A stretch of 64,000 bases of DNA from Symbiodinium microadriaticum (lineage: Eukaryota; Sar; Dinophyceae; Suessiales; Symbiodiniaceae), in NCBI GenBank assembly GCA_001939145.1, contig LSRX01000254.1, positions 505,049 to 569,048 of the forward strand. The letters are read 5' to 3'. The position numbers were made by a program, and so were the translations under genes. Below the pieces are notes generated by a model. That model did not search any database and had not been told where the DNA came from. It worked only from the letters and a program-made list of their open reading frames with translations. This document shows, one piece after another, positions 20,702-32,169 of the stretch; the stretch's first letter is position 1, and the number at the start of each line of letters is the position of its first letter.

Positions 20702-22298
20702 ATGCCTACACCTTTCGAGGCCGTCCATGCGGAGTCCGAGGAAGAGGCGAAAAACCCTCCACCGAGCTCCCGCAGTTGGATGAAGAAGGCTGCTTTGGTT
20801 CTGACGGTGGGCCTTGGCGTGGTGGGTTTCATGTCCATGCCGAAAGCAAGGCGATTCTGTCAGGGATTGGATCTCGGCGCCTTCCAGGGGAAGTCGAACC
20901 TGGGCTTGGACGCCGAAATGGCTCTGAAAGCCGATGCCCTGAAGAGTATCAAGAAGCACAGCGCGGCGCAGAAGATCGTCCTCAAGGCCATGAAGAGCAC
21001 TGGCCGAAAGTATTCCAAGCACTACGAGCAGCGTGAGGTTCGTTCTTTGCCGGCAGATCCTGCCGACGCTGCTCGAGGTATGCTGACCAAGACCGAGATC
21101 AAAATTTACAAGGCGACGAGGAGACAGACACGCATGCGCAAGGCCGCCAATGCGTACTGCGCATTCAACGTGTTGGAGGCCTTCGTCTCCGTGGTCGGGA
21201 TGGGCGATGATATCAACGCAATCATCAGGACGTGCCCTCCTCCGCGCGATGGTGAATCGGAGCTTGCTTGCCAGGTGAACGGCGCCATTTTGGTGGCTTG
21301 GGTCGCCAACGCGGCAGCGAAGCTGTCGTATGCTGCTACGAACTGTGCGCTGAACCTCAACGTGGATGCCGTCTGCTCCGTGGGCGTCACCGGCCTCGTC
21401 TCCGTGATGGGTGAGCTGGCAGCGACTGCTTCCCTGGCGGCGGCCACGTGCACAGGGGTGCCACCACAAGTGACCACCACCAAGATCAGTGTGATCGGAG
21501 ACCAGACGGTGCGTGATGGCCGACGACTTCTCGCTGGACAGGGTCCAATCGGAGTAGGTGTGCAATGCGGGGTTGACGTCAGCATGGTGGTTGCCAACCT
21601 CGCCAACATGGGCATGTCCATCAACTCGGCTGTGAACAGTGGTCAATGCGGCCGCGTCAGCCTCAACGGCCCAATAAACAAGGTAGCCGGCTTAGTCGTC
21701 GCACTTGCGCTACGGATGTGAGCGAAGGCATAAAGGATTGATGCTGGCACAACGTTTATAAAGTTAAATGACGAAACAGCCTAAGTCTTCACAGGTTACT
21801 GGCATTTTCAGCGCATTGTGCACGGTGGACATTGGCGGCGCTATCGCCTACATGAGCCAGGTCGTGACGTTCATCAATCTCATTGTGGTTCACTGCCAGG
21901 ACTTCTTGGACGTCAGTGCACTCTGTGGAGCAAGCATCTCGGGTATCATCACGGCTGCCGCGGCCCTGGCTCCCTATGGCGCTGCCGTGCACGCTGCTTG
22001 TGCCGAGGGCGACGTCCTGAAGAACCCCAAGAAGCAAGAGCTCATCAACGGCCTATACACGGCCTTCCCGCGCCGCTTGGAGGAAGCGAAGAAAGTGCAG
22101 GAAATGAAGGATGCCATGGCCAATCTGAAGGACCTGCGCCAAAAGTTGGAGTCGAAGATCGGTTTCAATGCCTCGGTGCCGACGATGTACTCCGAGGCGA
22201 ACATGGAGCAGATGATCCAACTCATGAACGATGGAATTGCAGGCGATGCAGAGACGTCCATGCGCGGATCTGCAACGAAAGATGTATGTGATGAGTAA
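20702..22298 (+). CDS. Six-repeat Cys-bracketed membrane-anchored protein, copy 2
   Basis: Exons 20702-21682 and 21795-22298, with an intron of 112 nt identical to that of copy 1. The 494-residue product differs from copy 1 at one residue that I can find (Ser to Pro at residue 19); the other coding differences I see are silent (at about 20,843, 22,235 and 22,265). All twelve module cysteines and the membrane segment are conserved. An upstream in-frame ATG at 20,669 exists only in this copy and I do not take it as the start, because copy 1 lacks it and it lies between the leader-like sequence and the conserved ATG. Both copies look intact and therefore expressible. Confidence 0.85.
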
Positions 22299-23203
22299 AG
22301 TGCTACTTGTAGAATCATAGCAAAACATCGACAAGATTAACATTGGCCATGACTGCGTTCAGAATTCAGATTCAGGACCTCTGATCTGGGAGATTTCGCT
22401 ACTGCAACGTCTCAGTCGGGGTCGCGGAGGCTCGTGACGATGACTCACATCCTGTGCTTGTAGACTGCACACTCTTTTCGAACACATTCTGGTGGAAAGA
22501 ATCTTAGAAGGGGACTGTCATCGTGAGTTGAAGCTCGCCTGATTGTTTTGTGCATTTTTGTGAGAGTGGTCAACCTGTCCGCGGCAGCCTTCTGCTGAGG
22601 GCCGGGTGCTCGCCACTCAATTTGACAGCGCTCATCCCCCTGTCGTCCAGGGGAAATTGGAATGAGCAGGTGTTGTGTCTACTATTTGCAGCACGCACGC
22701 ACGCGCTGCTGCTACAAAGACGGGAGGATGAGCTGCTTTGCATTTCTGCGTGGCCTCACCAGTCGCCCAGGCAAGGAGTAGCATGAAACCTTATGCAATC
22801 GTACGATGAGAGGATCAGAACATCGGATCAGTGGAGGGCACAATGTGGCACCGCCCAAGAATGTCCAAGACCTGAAGCACTGCTGCTTGACGTCTCAGTC
22901 ACGGCAACGGCTTGCCTCTCAAACCCTTTGTCTGCATCCGTATGTCAGAGAAAAAGTGATAGAAGCTAACGTGTTCGTTCGGACCACATTTGACATCACG
23001 CAATTATGGAACGTTAGTTCAACGTGAAGCCTTAACTGCATGATACCTGGCGGGCATGTTTGCGCTGTGAATTCTGATCTGCGTGGTCGCCGTGATGACA
23101 CAAAGTACAGCAGTGACACTCATGTGAGGGTCTTTTCGACCTGTGCTCTTTGTAAATTCTCAGGCTGCTTAGGAGCTGTCAGGTGGAACATATACATACA
23201 TGT

Positions 23204-23220
23204 GTATATATATATATATA
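23204..23220. repeat. TA dinucleotide run
   Basis: A short uninterrupted (TA)n run preceded by CATACATGTG marks the end of recognisable homology to the tandem gene unit. Confidence 0.9.
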
Positions 23221-23643
23221 AGGATGGAGTGCGGAGTGCAGTACAATGGGGTGAACATGCCCAGGCCCTCTATAGGCATGTCGAAAGGAAATCTTTAGGG
23301 TTGACAGGGTTTAGGGTGCCCAGTTGCCGACTTTGCACTACAAAACTCGCCTGATTGTGTCGCGCTCTGAACCCCGCAAATCTCTCCACGCTGCAACTCA
23401 TAATTTTGTTTATACCTGTGAATTCCAAAACCCCGAAACCCAAAGCCCGCAAGTCCTAAGGTCATAAACACCCCAAAGAAACCCACCCAAAAGCCGTACA
23501 CCGCGTATTTCACCAAAGGGGGTTAACGGTAACATACTATAGTATACGGGGCTCATTTTAGACACCTGTACCATATCCTCTAATGATATGCCGGCAGAGC
23601 CTGCTCATCCCTGCATGAACTAGCATAGTGAGGCCCCCCAAAG

Positions 23644-23746
23644 TACCTATAGTCTCCATTGTAGTTCCTTTTTGGGGCTACTTTAGAGGATTCATAGCAT
23701 ATAATTGGTTAAGCCAAAAAAGGAACTACAATGGAGACTATAGGTA
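23644..23746. mobile_element. Palindromic MITE-like element 1
   Basis: About 103 bp with long inverted arms: the left arm starts acctatagtctccattgtag and the right arm is its reverse complement, ending at 23,745; arms pair over about 30 bases. The central loop is about 40 bp and AT-rich. TA flanks both ends and may be a target duplication or simply part of the palindrome. No coding capacity, so non-autonomous if mobile. A structural RNA hairpin is an alternative. Confidence 0.7.
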
Positions 23747-23868
23747 TGTCCCGCCACTTCAGCTTCAGGCATCCTCGGCGCCGCTGCCAGCAGAGGAGGA
23801 GCTAAGGAAGCGAAGACGGCGTAAGCACTGAGAAAAGGCACTGCGGTTGGAGGGAGGGGGGGTGAGGG

Positions 23869-23869
23869 N
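23869..23869. other. Single ambiguous base
   Basis: One N inside a G-rich run (about 23,850-23,878), probably a sequencing uncertainty in a homopolymer. Confidence 0.95.
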
Positions 23870-24663
23870 GGGGGGTGGTTCAGGGGCTTAAAGGGTTTAG
23901 GGGGAGGATGGGGGAGGGCTGTTTTGGGTCATCGTTGCCTGCCGGGTTTAGGTTCAACGGGTTCCCTTTACGACGATACTCTTTTCAAGTGTAACCGTGA
24001 TCGCAGTGGGGTGATAGTGAAGTGGGGCGCTGAAAACTGTAGGCCTGCGATGTTCTAGGCACGTTAGAGGACTAGGGCAGCTGAGCCAATTGGTTCACAA
24101 GGTTCAAGATCCAATTAACCATTGCGATGTTCCACGGCACTAGGGATGAGGGCTTGTATAGGATCCTGCCGGGATCCCTCTATAGGTCTCTGATCCTCGC
24201 CCTTCTGCAAGGATGCCAGGTCAGGGAAGCCCCGCAAGTTGCAGCTCTCAAATTTGACTGCTCATGCGCCGCTCTGCCAAGTGACAGCTCAAGAAACGAG
24301 GCCCTAGGTGGGCTTGATTGTGCATGGCGCCACTGCGACATACCGAAACCTGAGCACGGAAGCTGCGGCAAAGACTTGCTGCCCGTCCGAAAGCACCCAG
24401 TGTCCGAATCCAGGAGCCCACGCACACTGCGTCATCCTGAAACGACGTCGCGTCATTCATGAACCCATGATACCCTTTAGCCTCCGGCGTGCAATTCATG
24501 CAGCATCTAAACCCTGCAAGCATCTAGAAGCCTGAAGTTCTGAAGGCCTCTAAAACCATCTATCCACCTCGGCCCCATGGATCATGGCCATTCGCCGTGC
24601 CTCTCCCGGTAGCTCCCTGACGGAAAGATCCACGTCGGAAGCCCTGGGTTCCTAGTTTCAGGT

Positions 24664-24768
24664 TACCTGCAGTCTCCATTGTAGTTCCTTTTTTGGTTTA
24701 ACGATTTTTCGATTTAAGGAACCTAAAAGGTAACCCCCCAAAACGGAACCACAATGGAGACTGTAGGT
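24664..24768. mobile_element. Palindromic MITE-like element 2
   Basis: About 104 bp. The left arm (acctgcagtctccattgtag) and right arm match those of the element at 23,644 with a few substitutions, but the central loop is unrelated in sequence. Same length, same arms and different centre fit two members of one family. About 1 kb separates the two. Confidence 0.7.
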
Positions 24769-25464
24769 CGGGTTTAGTGTTTGAAGTCCGGGGCGCTGGT
24801 TGTGTTCAGGCTTGTAAGTTCGCTACATGACAGCCATCGCCGTTACGTCAAGTTGTTCTGTTGCTGCGAGGGTTGTTAGTTCTCCAGCTCGAAGATGTCA
24901 AGCATATGATTACGCCGTGCTCGTGTTGATTGTAGTTGCAGATCTACCGAATTTTAGAGTTACACTGCGACATGCCAAGGGGCTCCTACCATGCGCAACT
25001 CGCCAGCGCTGCGTAGCTACTCTGACCTTAGAAGACAGCGCTCTCCAGTTCCCTTTCGGCTCATTTTCGTGAAGCCTTGCTTGCAGACACAGTGTCGGCC
25101 ATGGCTGGATGCCCCCGCCGGATGTGTATCCAACGATGGAGCAGGTGGGAAGTGAGTGGAAGTGCGGTATGCAATCAAGAGATGTCTATCCTGGTAAGTT
25201 GTTATACGACCGTTTCCTCGATGTAGGGTGCAAGGAAAAGCTCATGCGACTGAGTTTTCTGCACACGGAGAGGCTGCGGAGGCAGCTGTCCATGGCGCCA
25301 GGGTGCAAAAGGATGCTCACTTGGGGTGGGCAAAAAGTCGAGATGGCACCAAATCGGGCAACTGGGACTCAGCAGTAAGAAGTTTCTGCCAACGAATCTG
25401 GCTGCCCTTCAGGCAGTGCTAGTTGAGAACTCTTCGCACTGACGTGGTTGCCATATGCTCTCAC

Positions 25465-25661
25465 ATAAAGCACTGCTTTGGCCAGCAACAAAATGGTGAT
25501 GATCAAAACTCCGAGATGGATCAAAACCCGACGGCCGAGACCCATCACAACTGGCATGCCAAGCGCACACAAAAGGTTGGCTCCGAGATGGCCGGCAACG
25601 AGGGGGTGCTTCCGTACCAGCCCCGTGCAGGCGAGGCCGGGACCCCTTTCTACGAGGTGAA
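25465..25661 (-). CDS. Candidate membrane-protein exon, isoprenylcysteine-methyltransferase-like
   Basis: On the - strand, after an acceptor-like GTGCAG, a frame reads H-L-V-E-R-G-P-G-L, then G-L-V-R-K-H-P-L-V-A-G-H, then two hydrophobic helices. A turn of the form G-L-V-R-x-H-P-x-x-x-G between helices is typical of the ICMT/NnrU group of small membrane methyltransferase-like proteins; here a Lys is inserted between R and H. The lower-coordinate end (before a GT) is a guess, and the frame continues open to 25,369. No other exon of the gene was found, and annotation rests on this one motif. Confidence 0.3.
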
Positions 25662-28600
25662 CTGCACTCTCGAAGTCGAAGGACTACTTCGTTGCTGGTT
25701 CCTTCGACGGTGCCTGGAAGCCTGCAAGGCCTGTGGCACACGTCTTGCGACCAGCCAGTGAAATGGCCCGCTTCATCTATGAGACGTGGGCTTTGCTCAT
25801 GTTTTTTGGGATCAACATTGCTCGAGAAAGCCTCTATGTAGTAGTGCAACGGCAGATGTGGTGGTGCCTTGTGCCAAACCCATCTTCTCGTCCTGACCGG
25901 GTGAGGGCAGCCGGTGCCGACTGAGCCAGCACTACGCCGATGCAGCCGAACAGCTGCAATTCATTGCAACAGCGACTCCGAAACTATCCTCGTTCGAGCT
26001 GCCAGAGACACGTAGCCAGCACATTCGCTACAACTGGTCGCAAGAAGTTCTGCAGATGCGACAAGAGTTTTAGTAGGAGAATGCTTCGTGACCAGTTTGG
26101 GAGTGGCCCAATGTGTCGTTGGTTGCCAGACACTAGAACACCTACATAGAGGTTCATGGGCATCTATGTTTTTCAATCATGTTCCCTCCCTGTGTTTTTG
26201 TGGATAAACAGACAGGGTCTTGCTGGATGGACGATTAGAAGCACAGGGACCAGCTGGAAAATGCATGGCGGAGGAGCCCCCGGCTCGTGTTAATCCCCTG
26301 CTGCGAGAGGGTCAAAAGCCGCTGCCACATTCAGCACCAGCATTTCGTGCAGTCATCAAAGCAAGGCATGGGCAAGAAATGCTTTTCCTCGTAAGGTGGT
26401 GACTGCCTCTGGTCGGTTTGTTCGTCCCTTGGCCGAAATGTGGGGTTGCGCAGGCCTTGCTGGTGGGTCTCACACGCACTAAGCCCCGCAGAAAGCATGC
26501 AGCGCACCCCACGAATAAATCCTTCCGACGCGGCCAGATGAATGCAAGATGAGCTTACATCACTTTACAAGTCATGTCGTGAAACCTCCAGGTCACAGGA
26601 GCTTTGACGGCCGTAGCAAAGTGTCGAGCAGTCGTATCATATTTAGAGGGATATGATGCGGGTTCTTGCTTCGGTGTCCCAGCTGCGGTCTCAGTACTCC
26701 GTGGCACTGCAGGTTCCTGACCCTCTACCTTTGCGGTGTCCTGTCCGTCATCGGTTACGACTCGCTGGGCATCGATCTGCCAGCCCTGCAAAGCACATCT
26801 GACATGCTTGGAATGCTCCTGGACTTCAGCCAGTAAGTTGATGCTGGGTCTGTAGGAGTAGTAACTGCCCGAAGGGGTCACCTTGAAGGTACACGCGTTC
26901 CAGGGCTGAGCAGCTCAGTAGCTTGTCATGGGGCATCGGTCGGAGGCGAACCCCGGCCGATAAAGCTTACACCGAACACATCTACCTTCCACACACCTCG
27001 TCCAGAAAGTTCATACAGGGTTCAGGGTTTATAGGAGTTTAGGGGTTTGGAGGGCCCTATAAAGCTACCATAAGCTCGCCGGACTCAGGCTTCAGAGCGA
27101 CAGTCCGTCTGACAGCGCTTCGCATCCACCTGCTCCGGCTGCAGAATCTGCTGCGCCGGTAGAGCCAGTGAGCCTGTCGACGCCTTGGTCGCCTTCTCCG
27201 CTGCTGCTGGAGTCCTCCAGGACCGTTTGCTAAGCAATCCCCTTATCAGCGACAGCTGCTTGAGCTACTTTGGGTTTCCAGACCGGTCCAGACCGTTTGG
27301 TTGCAGCGAGGAAGATACCGAGGGTGGGCCGCAAAGAGCTGAAATTCATCAACAGCCAGATCGGAGGGAACCTCATCAAGGACTTCTGCTCTGATGCATG
27401 GTATTTCTGGACTGTGGCCTGTTGACAGAGCCCGAGAGCACTGGCCACCACCCCTTTTGAAACCAGCAATTCAATCTTGCAGTCCTGGTGAGAGAAACAT
27501 GAGCATGTGAGCAGTTGGCGCAATGTGTCGGATCTGGCTAGCCCACTTTTGAATGGAAGAGGTTGAGGTGTGCTGGTCACTTAGAAGATCGATGGGGCAT
27601 ATGCACCCCCTAGATGCACAATGTACACCTTCCACCAACAGATCCGGTTCGAGCTTCATGTGTAGGAGATGGTGACCACACCTCCTCACAAGTTTGGGCG
27701 CGACCCAGCAGAACCAGGCTTGGCCGGGAACACGGTAGGATATCCGTTGGTAGAGTCGGACGTCCAGACCTGTAGAAGTTGTAGAAAGATTGCATAATGT
27801 GCCGAAGCAGCATGACCATTTAGCCCCTGACTGCCCTGTGCTTCTAAAACGTCACAATGCAAGCATACGAAGGTGGATGCAGTGTTGATGATAGCTTGAC
27901 TATGCATGTATGGGCACAGAGGTGGATTGGTTGATGTGGTTTGCCGACATGCAGTAGTTCGCAGGATTTGAGCCTGGGTTCAAAAATGTATGTGTGGGCT
28001 CCCTGCCCATCGGGCACATGGTAGTGCACGCCCACCCACCTCACAGTTGCGATCGTAATTCAGACTGCTGATGGAAAAGATATATGCGCTGTTCTCGCAC
28101 TTGCGGGGCTTGAGTCTGAAAATTCGAGAGCTTCTGGAAGCAGTACCCTTGCTTGCAGGTGCGCACTTCTTTGAAGCCTTCCGCCACCTCAGCCAGGAGA
28201 GGCGGCGAAAGTACGACTGGTGCCTTTGATCTGAAGCAGGGCTCTTCCAAGAAGCATTCTACTGTCGGACCCTTTAGCTTGTGTTGTTGATGGACCTCCA
28301 GGTTCTTCGTTGTCCGTGAGCCGGTCGACCGTTTTCTCGCATTCTACGCCTGCTGCTCCCGAGGACCGCACGTTATGAGAAGCTCAAAGCACATGGAATG
28401 TCGTCCAGATTCGAGCTCGAATCAGTGCTTGCGCACAGAAAGAAGCACTCTCCAAAAGTCCTTCGATGGTGATGCATGTGGGCATATCTTGACCACAATC
28501 TTCCTGGGAATGATCTCAGATTCGTCTCAGATCTCATCAACTCAAGAGCACAGTCAACTTTAGCGACTGCTACTCTGTTGACACTAGGCGGAAAATCGGT

Positions 28601-29230
28601 AAAATTGACCTTGCACCCTTCAAACGTACTAGCTGGTCGTGAGCGAAGTGTATTGTCCGTGCATGATGGCGCTAGAGCTACAGTCAAGATCGACATTCCT
28701 TTGAAGCCCGTTCGACACTCACGCACATCCCGTAAGCCCAGAATCCAAAACAACCCGGCAAGGAGGGAGGCACTCAAGCTAAGCCCCTAAATCATGAACC
28801 CCGCAAACTTCTTGGAGCCCAAACTCCAGAATCCCTCACCCGAAACCCTAAAGGCAATAAATCCCAAAAGCCTGAACAAACAGTTAGTGACAAACGAGAG
28901 CCCAAGCCAGCCGCGAACCACACGGTCCGGGAGTTCAACGACTGGTTGCAAAGTCAGCTTCGGGCTGCAACCAACAAGGGCGCACCTCTGTTGCAAGAAT
29001 AACTGAGTCGATTGATTAGAAATACCATTCCCCACACAAACACAATTTTAGAGGCGCCACATTCCGTGGCTCGGACTTCCGACAGTCAAGTCAAGTCAAT
29101 ACATTCCATGATATGCAACCCCGAAGCCCTATCTCGACTGTTAAGGCTCCTATACTAACGAGCCGCGAGTGTGCATATATTTGTACCAAGAGAGTCTGAT
29201 GGAACAGAAAGCTTTATTAATGAGTACTCG
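25662..29230. other. Stretch with only weak candidate exons
   Basis: No gene can be established. Two segments have protein-like composition: 27,297-27,419 (+; includes G-R-K-E-L-K-F-I-N-S-Q-I-G-G-N-L-I-K-D-F) and 28,515-28,640 (+; includes V-K-L-T-L-H-P-S-N-V-L-A). TTTAGGG-like sequence occurs at 27,015-27,050 and its complement at 28,795-28,850. The rest looks non-coding. Confidence 0.3.
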
Positions 29231-29284
<54 letters not shown>

Positions 29285-29309
29285 TATATACATATATACA
29301 TATGTATGA
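29231..29309. repeat. ACATAT hexanucleotide microsatellite
   Basis: Direct copies of CATATA, with slight interruption near 29,281-29,300. Long His/Ile or Tyr/Ile frames across it are artefacts of the repeat. Confidence 0.95.
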
Positions 29310-30383
29310 CATATATCGCACCGACTACGGTATCGGTTTCAGTAGATGACAGTATCCGATAGACCTGTATGGCAACCCATCTCATTGGAGCAACCTGGCA
29401 ATTGAAACCTGTATCCGTGAAAGTTGCTGGTCTTCAACAAAGTTGTACATGTAAACCCCAACATTCCGACAACCCCAAAGATTCCAAACATTCCCGAAGT
29501 TCCAAAATTCACAAAACTCCGAAAATTCGAATCATCAAGAAAGTCCAGCTATGTCCCAAGCTTCGAAACATCAAGAAAGTTCATCTATGTCCCAAGATTT
29601 GGGGAGAAGTCGTGGGCTTGGAGAGTCGAGCAATTCCAACCTTGATCTTGTTATGTTTTTTAGATTAGCTGCCTTATGTTTTTCTTGGCCTACAATTGAC
29701 GTTTGTTTGTGGAATCTTGTGAAAGTGGGATTGCAAAGCTTGTCCACAAACCTTTTGTTTGAAATTTTGGGTGTTTTGGAATGATGATGTTTTTTGGTAT
29801 TTGCAGATGTTTGAATACCCGAGAGGTATTTAAGTAGTGGACGCACTGCAACGACTTGAATTCGTGTCGCTTAACGGTCGGGTTCACATGTGATGTTCAC
29901 GTGAGACTTACCCCATTATGTCAAAGCAGTATGGGTGATATGAAGCAACTGCCCAGTCGATACCTGGCTGTAGCTTATGTCAACATGTCCGTGTGATCTT
30001 TCCCATTTGCTGTTGACAACTATTAACTGAGGCAAGCCACCATGAACTATTCAAAAAAAGTTTAATCTAATATTAAGTGGCAAATTCCTTTTAACAGAAA
30101 ATAATATCAGATGTAGTCACCGCAAAGGCTGAGTGAGTGCAAGGTGGTAGGTAATGGATAGCAACCTGGATGAGACGGGCGTTTGACCTGTTCGCCCAAC
30201 ATGTCGTACAGAAGTGCATCACATGAGTACTTGATGAAACTCCTTCACTCCACATACGTGACGGTTTGTGTTTCTTCATGAAGTGGATGCACGCTTGGAG
30301 TCCTTATACATGCTTAGGAGTTCGCCCGCTCGGGGGCCCTGGCAATTGATGTTTGTTCGCGTGCATGTCTGTGTGCATTTGTG

Positions 30384-30942
30384 TATGCATGCATAAACTC
30401 ATGCATACATGTACGTACATGTATGTATGTATGCACGTACATGTATGTATGAATGTATGTACATGTATGTAAGTAAGTAAGTAAGTATGTATGTATGTAT
30501 GTATGTATGTATGCGGGCTTATGTATGTATGCATGGATGGATGTATGTGTATGTATGTATGTATGTATGTATGCATGTATGTATGTATGTATGCATGTAT
30601 GTATGCATGTATGTATGTATGTATGTATGTGGGTTTATGTATGTATGTATGTATGTATGCATGCATGTGTATTGGTTTATATGTGTGTGTGGATGTGTGT
30701 GTGTGTGTACGTCTATGTATGTGGGCGTATGTATGTAGCTATGTATGTGGGGATGTATGCATGTTTGGGATTTGTGTTGGTGTGTGAAGTTATATGCTTG
30801 TCTGTCGGCCTCTTCGTCTGTCTGTCTGTCTCTCGGAAATCGTACATAGGTACGAACGTGCGTATGTATGTATGTATGTATGTATCTATGTACATATGTA
30901 TACCTGTATGTAAGAAAGTATGTACATATGATACACATGTAT
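30384..30942. repeat. Degenerate ATGT microsatellite, about 0.55 kb
   Basis: Long tract dominated by ATGT/TGTA tetramers with scattered substitutions (GCATGC, GTGTG and CTGT variants). The long Met-Tyr-Val-Cys and His-Thr-Tyr-Ile frames on the two strands are simple translations of the repeat and are not genes. Confidence 0.95.
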
Positions 30943-31290
30943 GTGTTGTGTGTGTGCCTGTGGATATTCGTCGGATTCAGCTTTCTGCTTCTTTATTATA
31001 CATTATGCACTTACATATGGTTCTATTCAGCGGTTCGTGCCTGTTTTTAATTTTGGAAGCCTGTTTTCCAATGCAGATGCATGCTGCGTCCTGCTGCTAC
31101 AGTTGCAGGGTTTCCACATGTGTGCAGAAATATCGCTGTTCAACAGAGTTGTCCCCACAGCAGTGGTATTTCGTTGGAAACAGCCAGGGCACACAACACG
31201 AGCCCCTATACTGGGCCCAACCAACGCTGAAGCAAGTTGGGCTCGGTTCACTTGAGGTGTTACTTCTATGACGGATAGAAGTCGAAATGC

Positions 31291-32169
31291 AGTTTCGTTC
31301 TCATGCCATGCCTCGTGCTGAGGGCTTCTCTCGCCTGACGGACTACATGGACCCAGATTTCGCTGTTCTGCAGCATGTGATCCACTTTGAAGCTGGACGG
31401 CAGCTGAAGGCACTAGCTCCCCAAGTCCAGACGGACTATGAGTCCAAACAGACATGACACCAGCTGCATACAAAGTGTCTTCATGTGGGGTTGTGCGTTA
31501 CTTTGGCTATCTGAGAAGCTGCCTTGCCAGTGCTACTCAGCTAACACTCTGCATTAGACCTGCTTTCCCTGCAATAAGGAGAACTTGGCGACAGACTTGC
31601 GGCACCTCTTGCCCCTCTACAATTTCAGCTTGGACAAGCTTCCGATGCAACCGCCAGAAGGCCGGCGCTTTGTCCGTCAAGACATCAGCGAGGTGGGACA
31701 CTGCAGGGCATGTTGGAAATATTTCAGGTTGTGTTGTCGATTCTGGAAGCGTCAGACGGCAGGCGGCGGTCGATTTAGTACATCCCCCCTCAAAAAGATA
31801 ACTCCACACCTAAGAAATGTCCCCGTCGAGCCACGAGACCGACCAGCAGAGACTTCTGTGCATCAGCTTTCCGGCTCTAAGGGCCGATCAGAAAGAAGCA
31901 CCGGAACGTCGGAACATACCTAGACATTCCACCTACCCTCTATTAGGCGCTACATGCCCATTATTTGGGACCATATACGCTTATTTGAGGGTACAAGGAG
32001 GGTCATGGTAGTCTTCTCTTGTGTCCTTCAGAACGACTTCCTTCACGAAGATTCCTCAACAAAGCTCCGTGTCCATGCCGCACGCCTTGTTCGTTGCATG
32101 GGATGTGCAGGAGACCATGGGCTTCATCCGCACCTACTACATGGGGGACTTTGTGCACTTTGGCTACCC
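31291..32169 (+). CDS. Sulfotransferase family 2-like, three candidate exons
   Basis: Segment 31291-31456 encodes F-S-R-L-T-D-Y-M-D-P-D-F and L-K-A-L-A-P-Q-V. Exon 31579-31692 (AATAAG acceptor, GT donor, 38 codons) begins E-N-L-A-T-D-L-R-H-L-L and resembles the E-N-L-x-x-D motif of carbohydrate sulfotransferases. Exon 32032-32169, after the strong acceptor TCTCTTGTGTCCTTCAG and before GT, ends Y-Y-M-G-D-F-V-H-F-G-Y-P, like the C-terminal Y-x-x-D-F-x-x-F-G-Y of the family. Phase between the second and third segments does not join directly, so an exon is missing or the gene is decayed. The PAPS-binding N-terminal part is not found. Enzyme identity is inference. Confidence 0.33.

Larger units (their letters stand above)
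20571..23190 (+). repeat. Tandem gene unit, copy 2
   Basis: Second unit of the 2,757-bp tandem repeat, with the same order of parts as copy 1. Homology fades after about 23,190, just before a TA run. Only two copies are in the window and no third copy follows. Confidence 0.9.
23747..25464. other. Stretch without a recognised gene (contains element 2)
   Basis: Apart from the palindromic element at 24,664, there are G-rich runs and TTTAGGG-like patches at 23,880-23,910. A frame starting at 24,127 reads M-F-H-G-T-R-D-E-G-L-Y-R-I-L, faintly like an ADP-ribosyltransferase HGT motif, but has no support on either side. Confidence 0.35.

Noticed and set aside
24127-24180. ADP-ribosyltransferase-like H-G-T start
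   Set aside because: A single short motif without the following beta strands or catalytic Glu.
30304-31271. Long Met-Tyr-Val-Cys and His-Thr-Tyr-Ile frames
   Set aside because: They are translations of the ATGT microsatellite in several frames.
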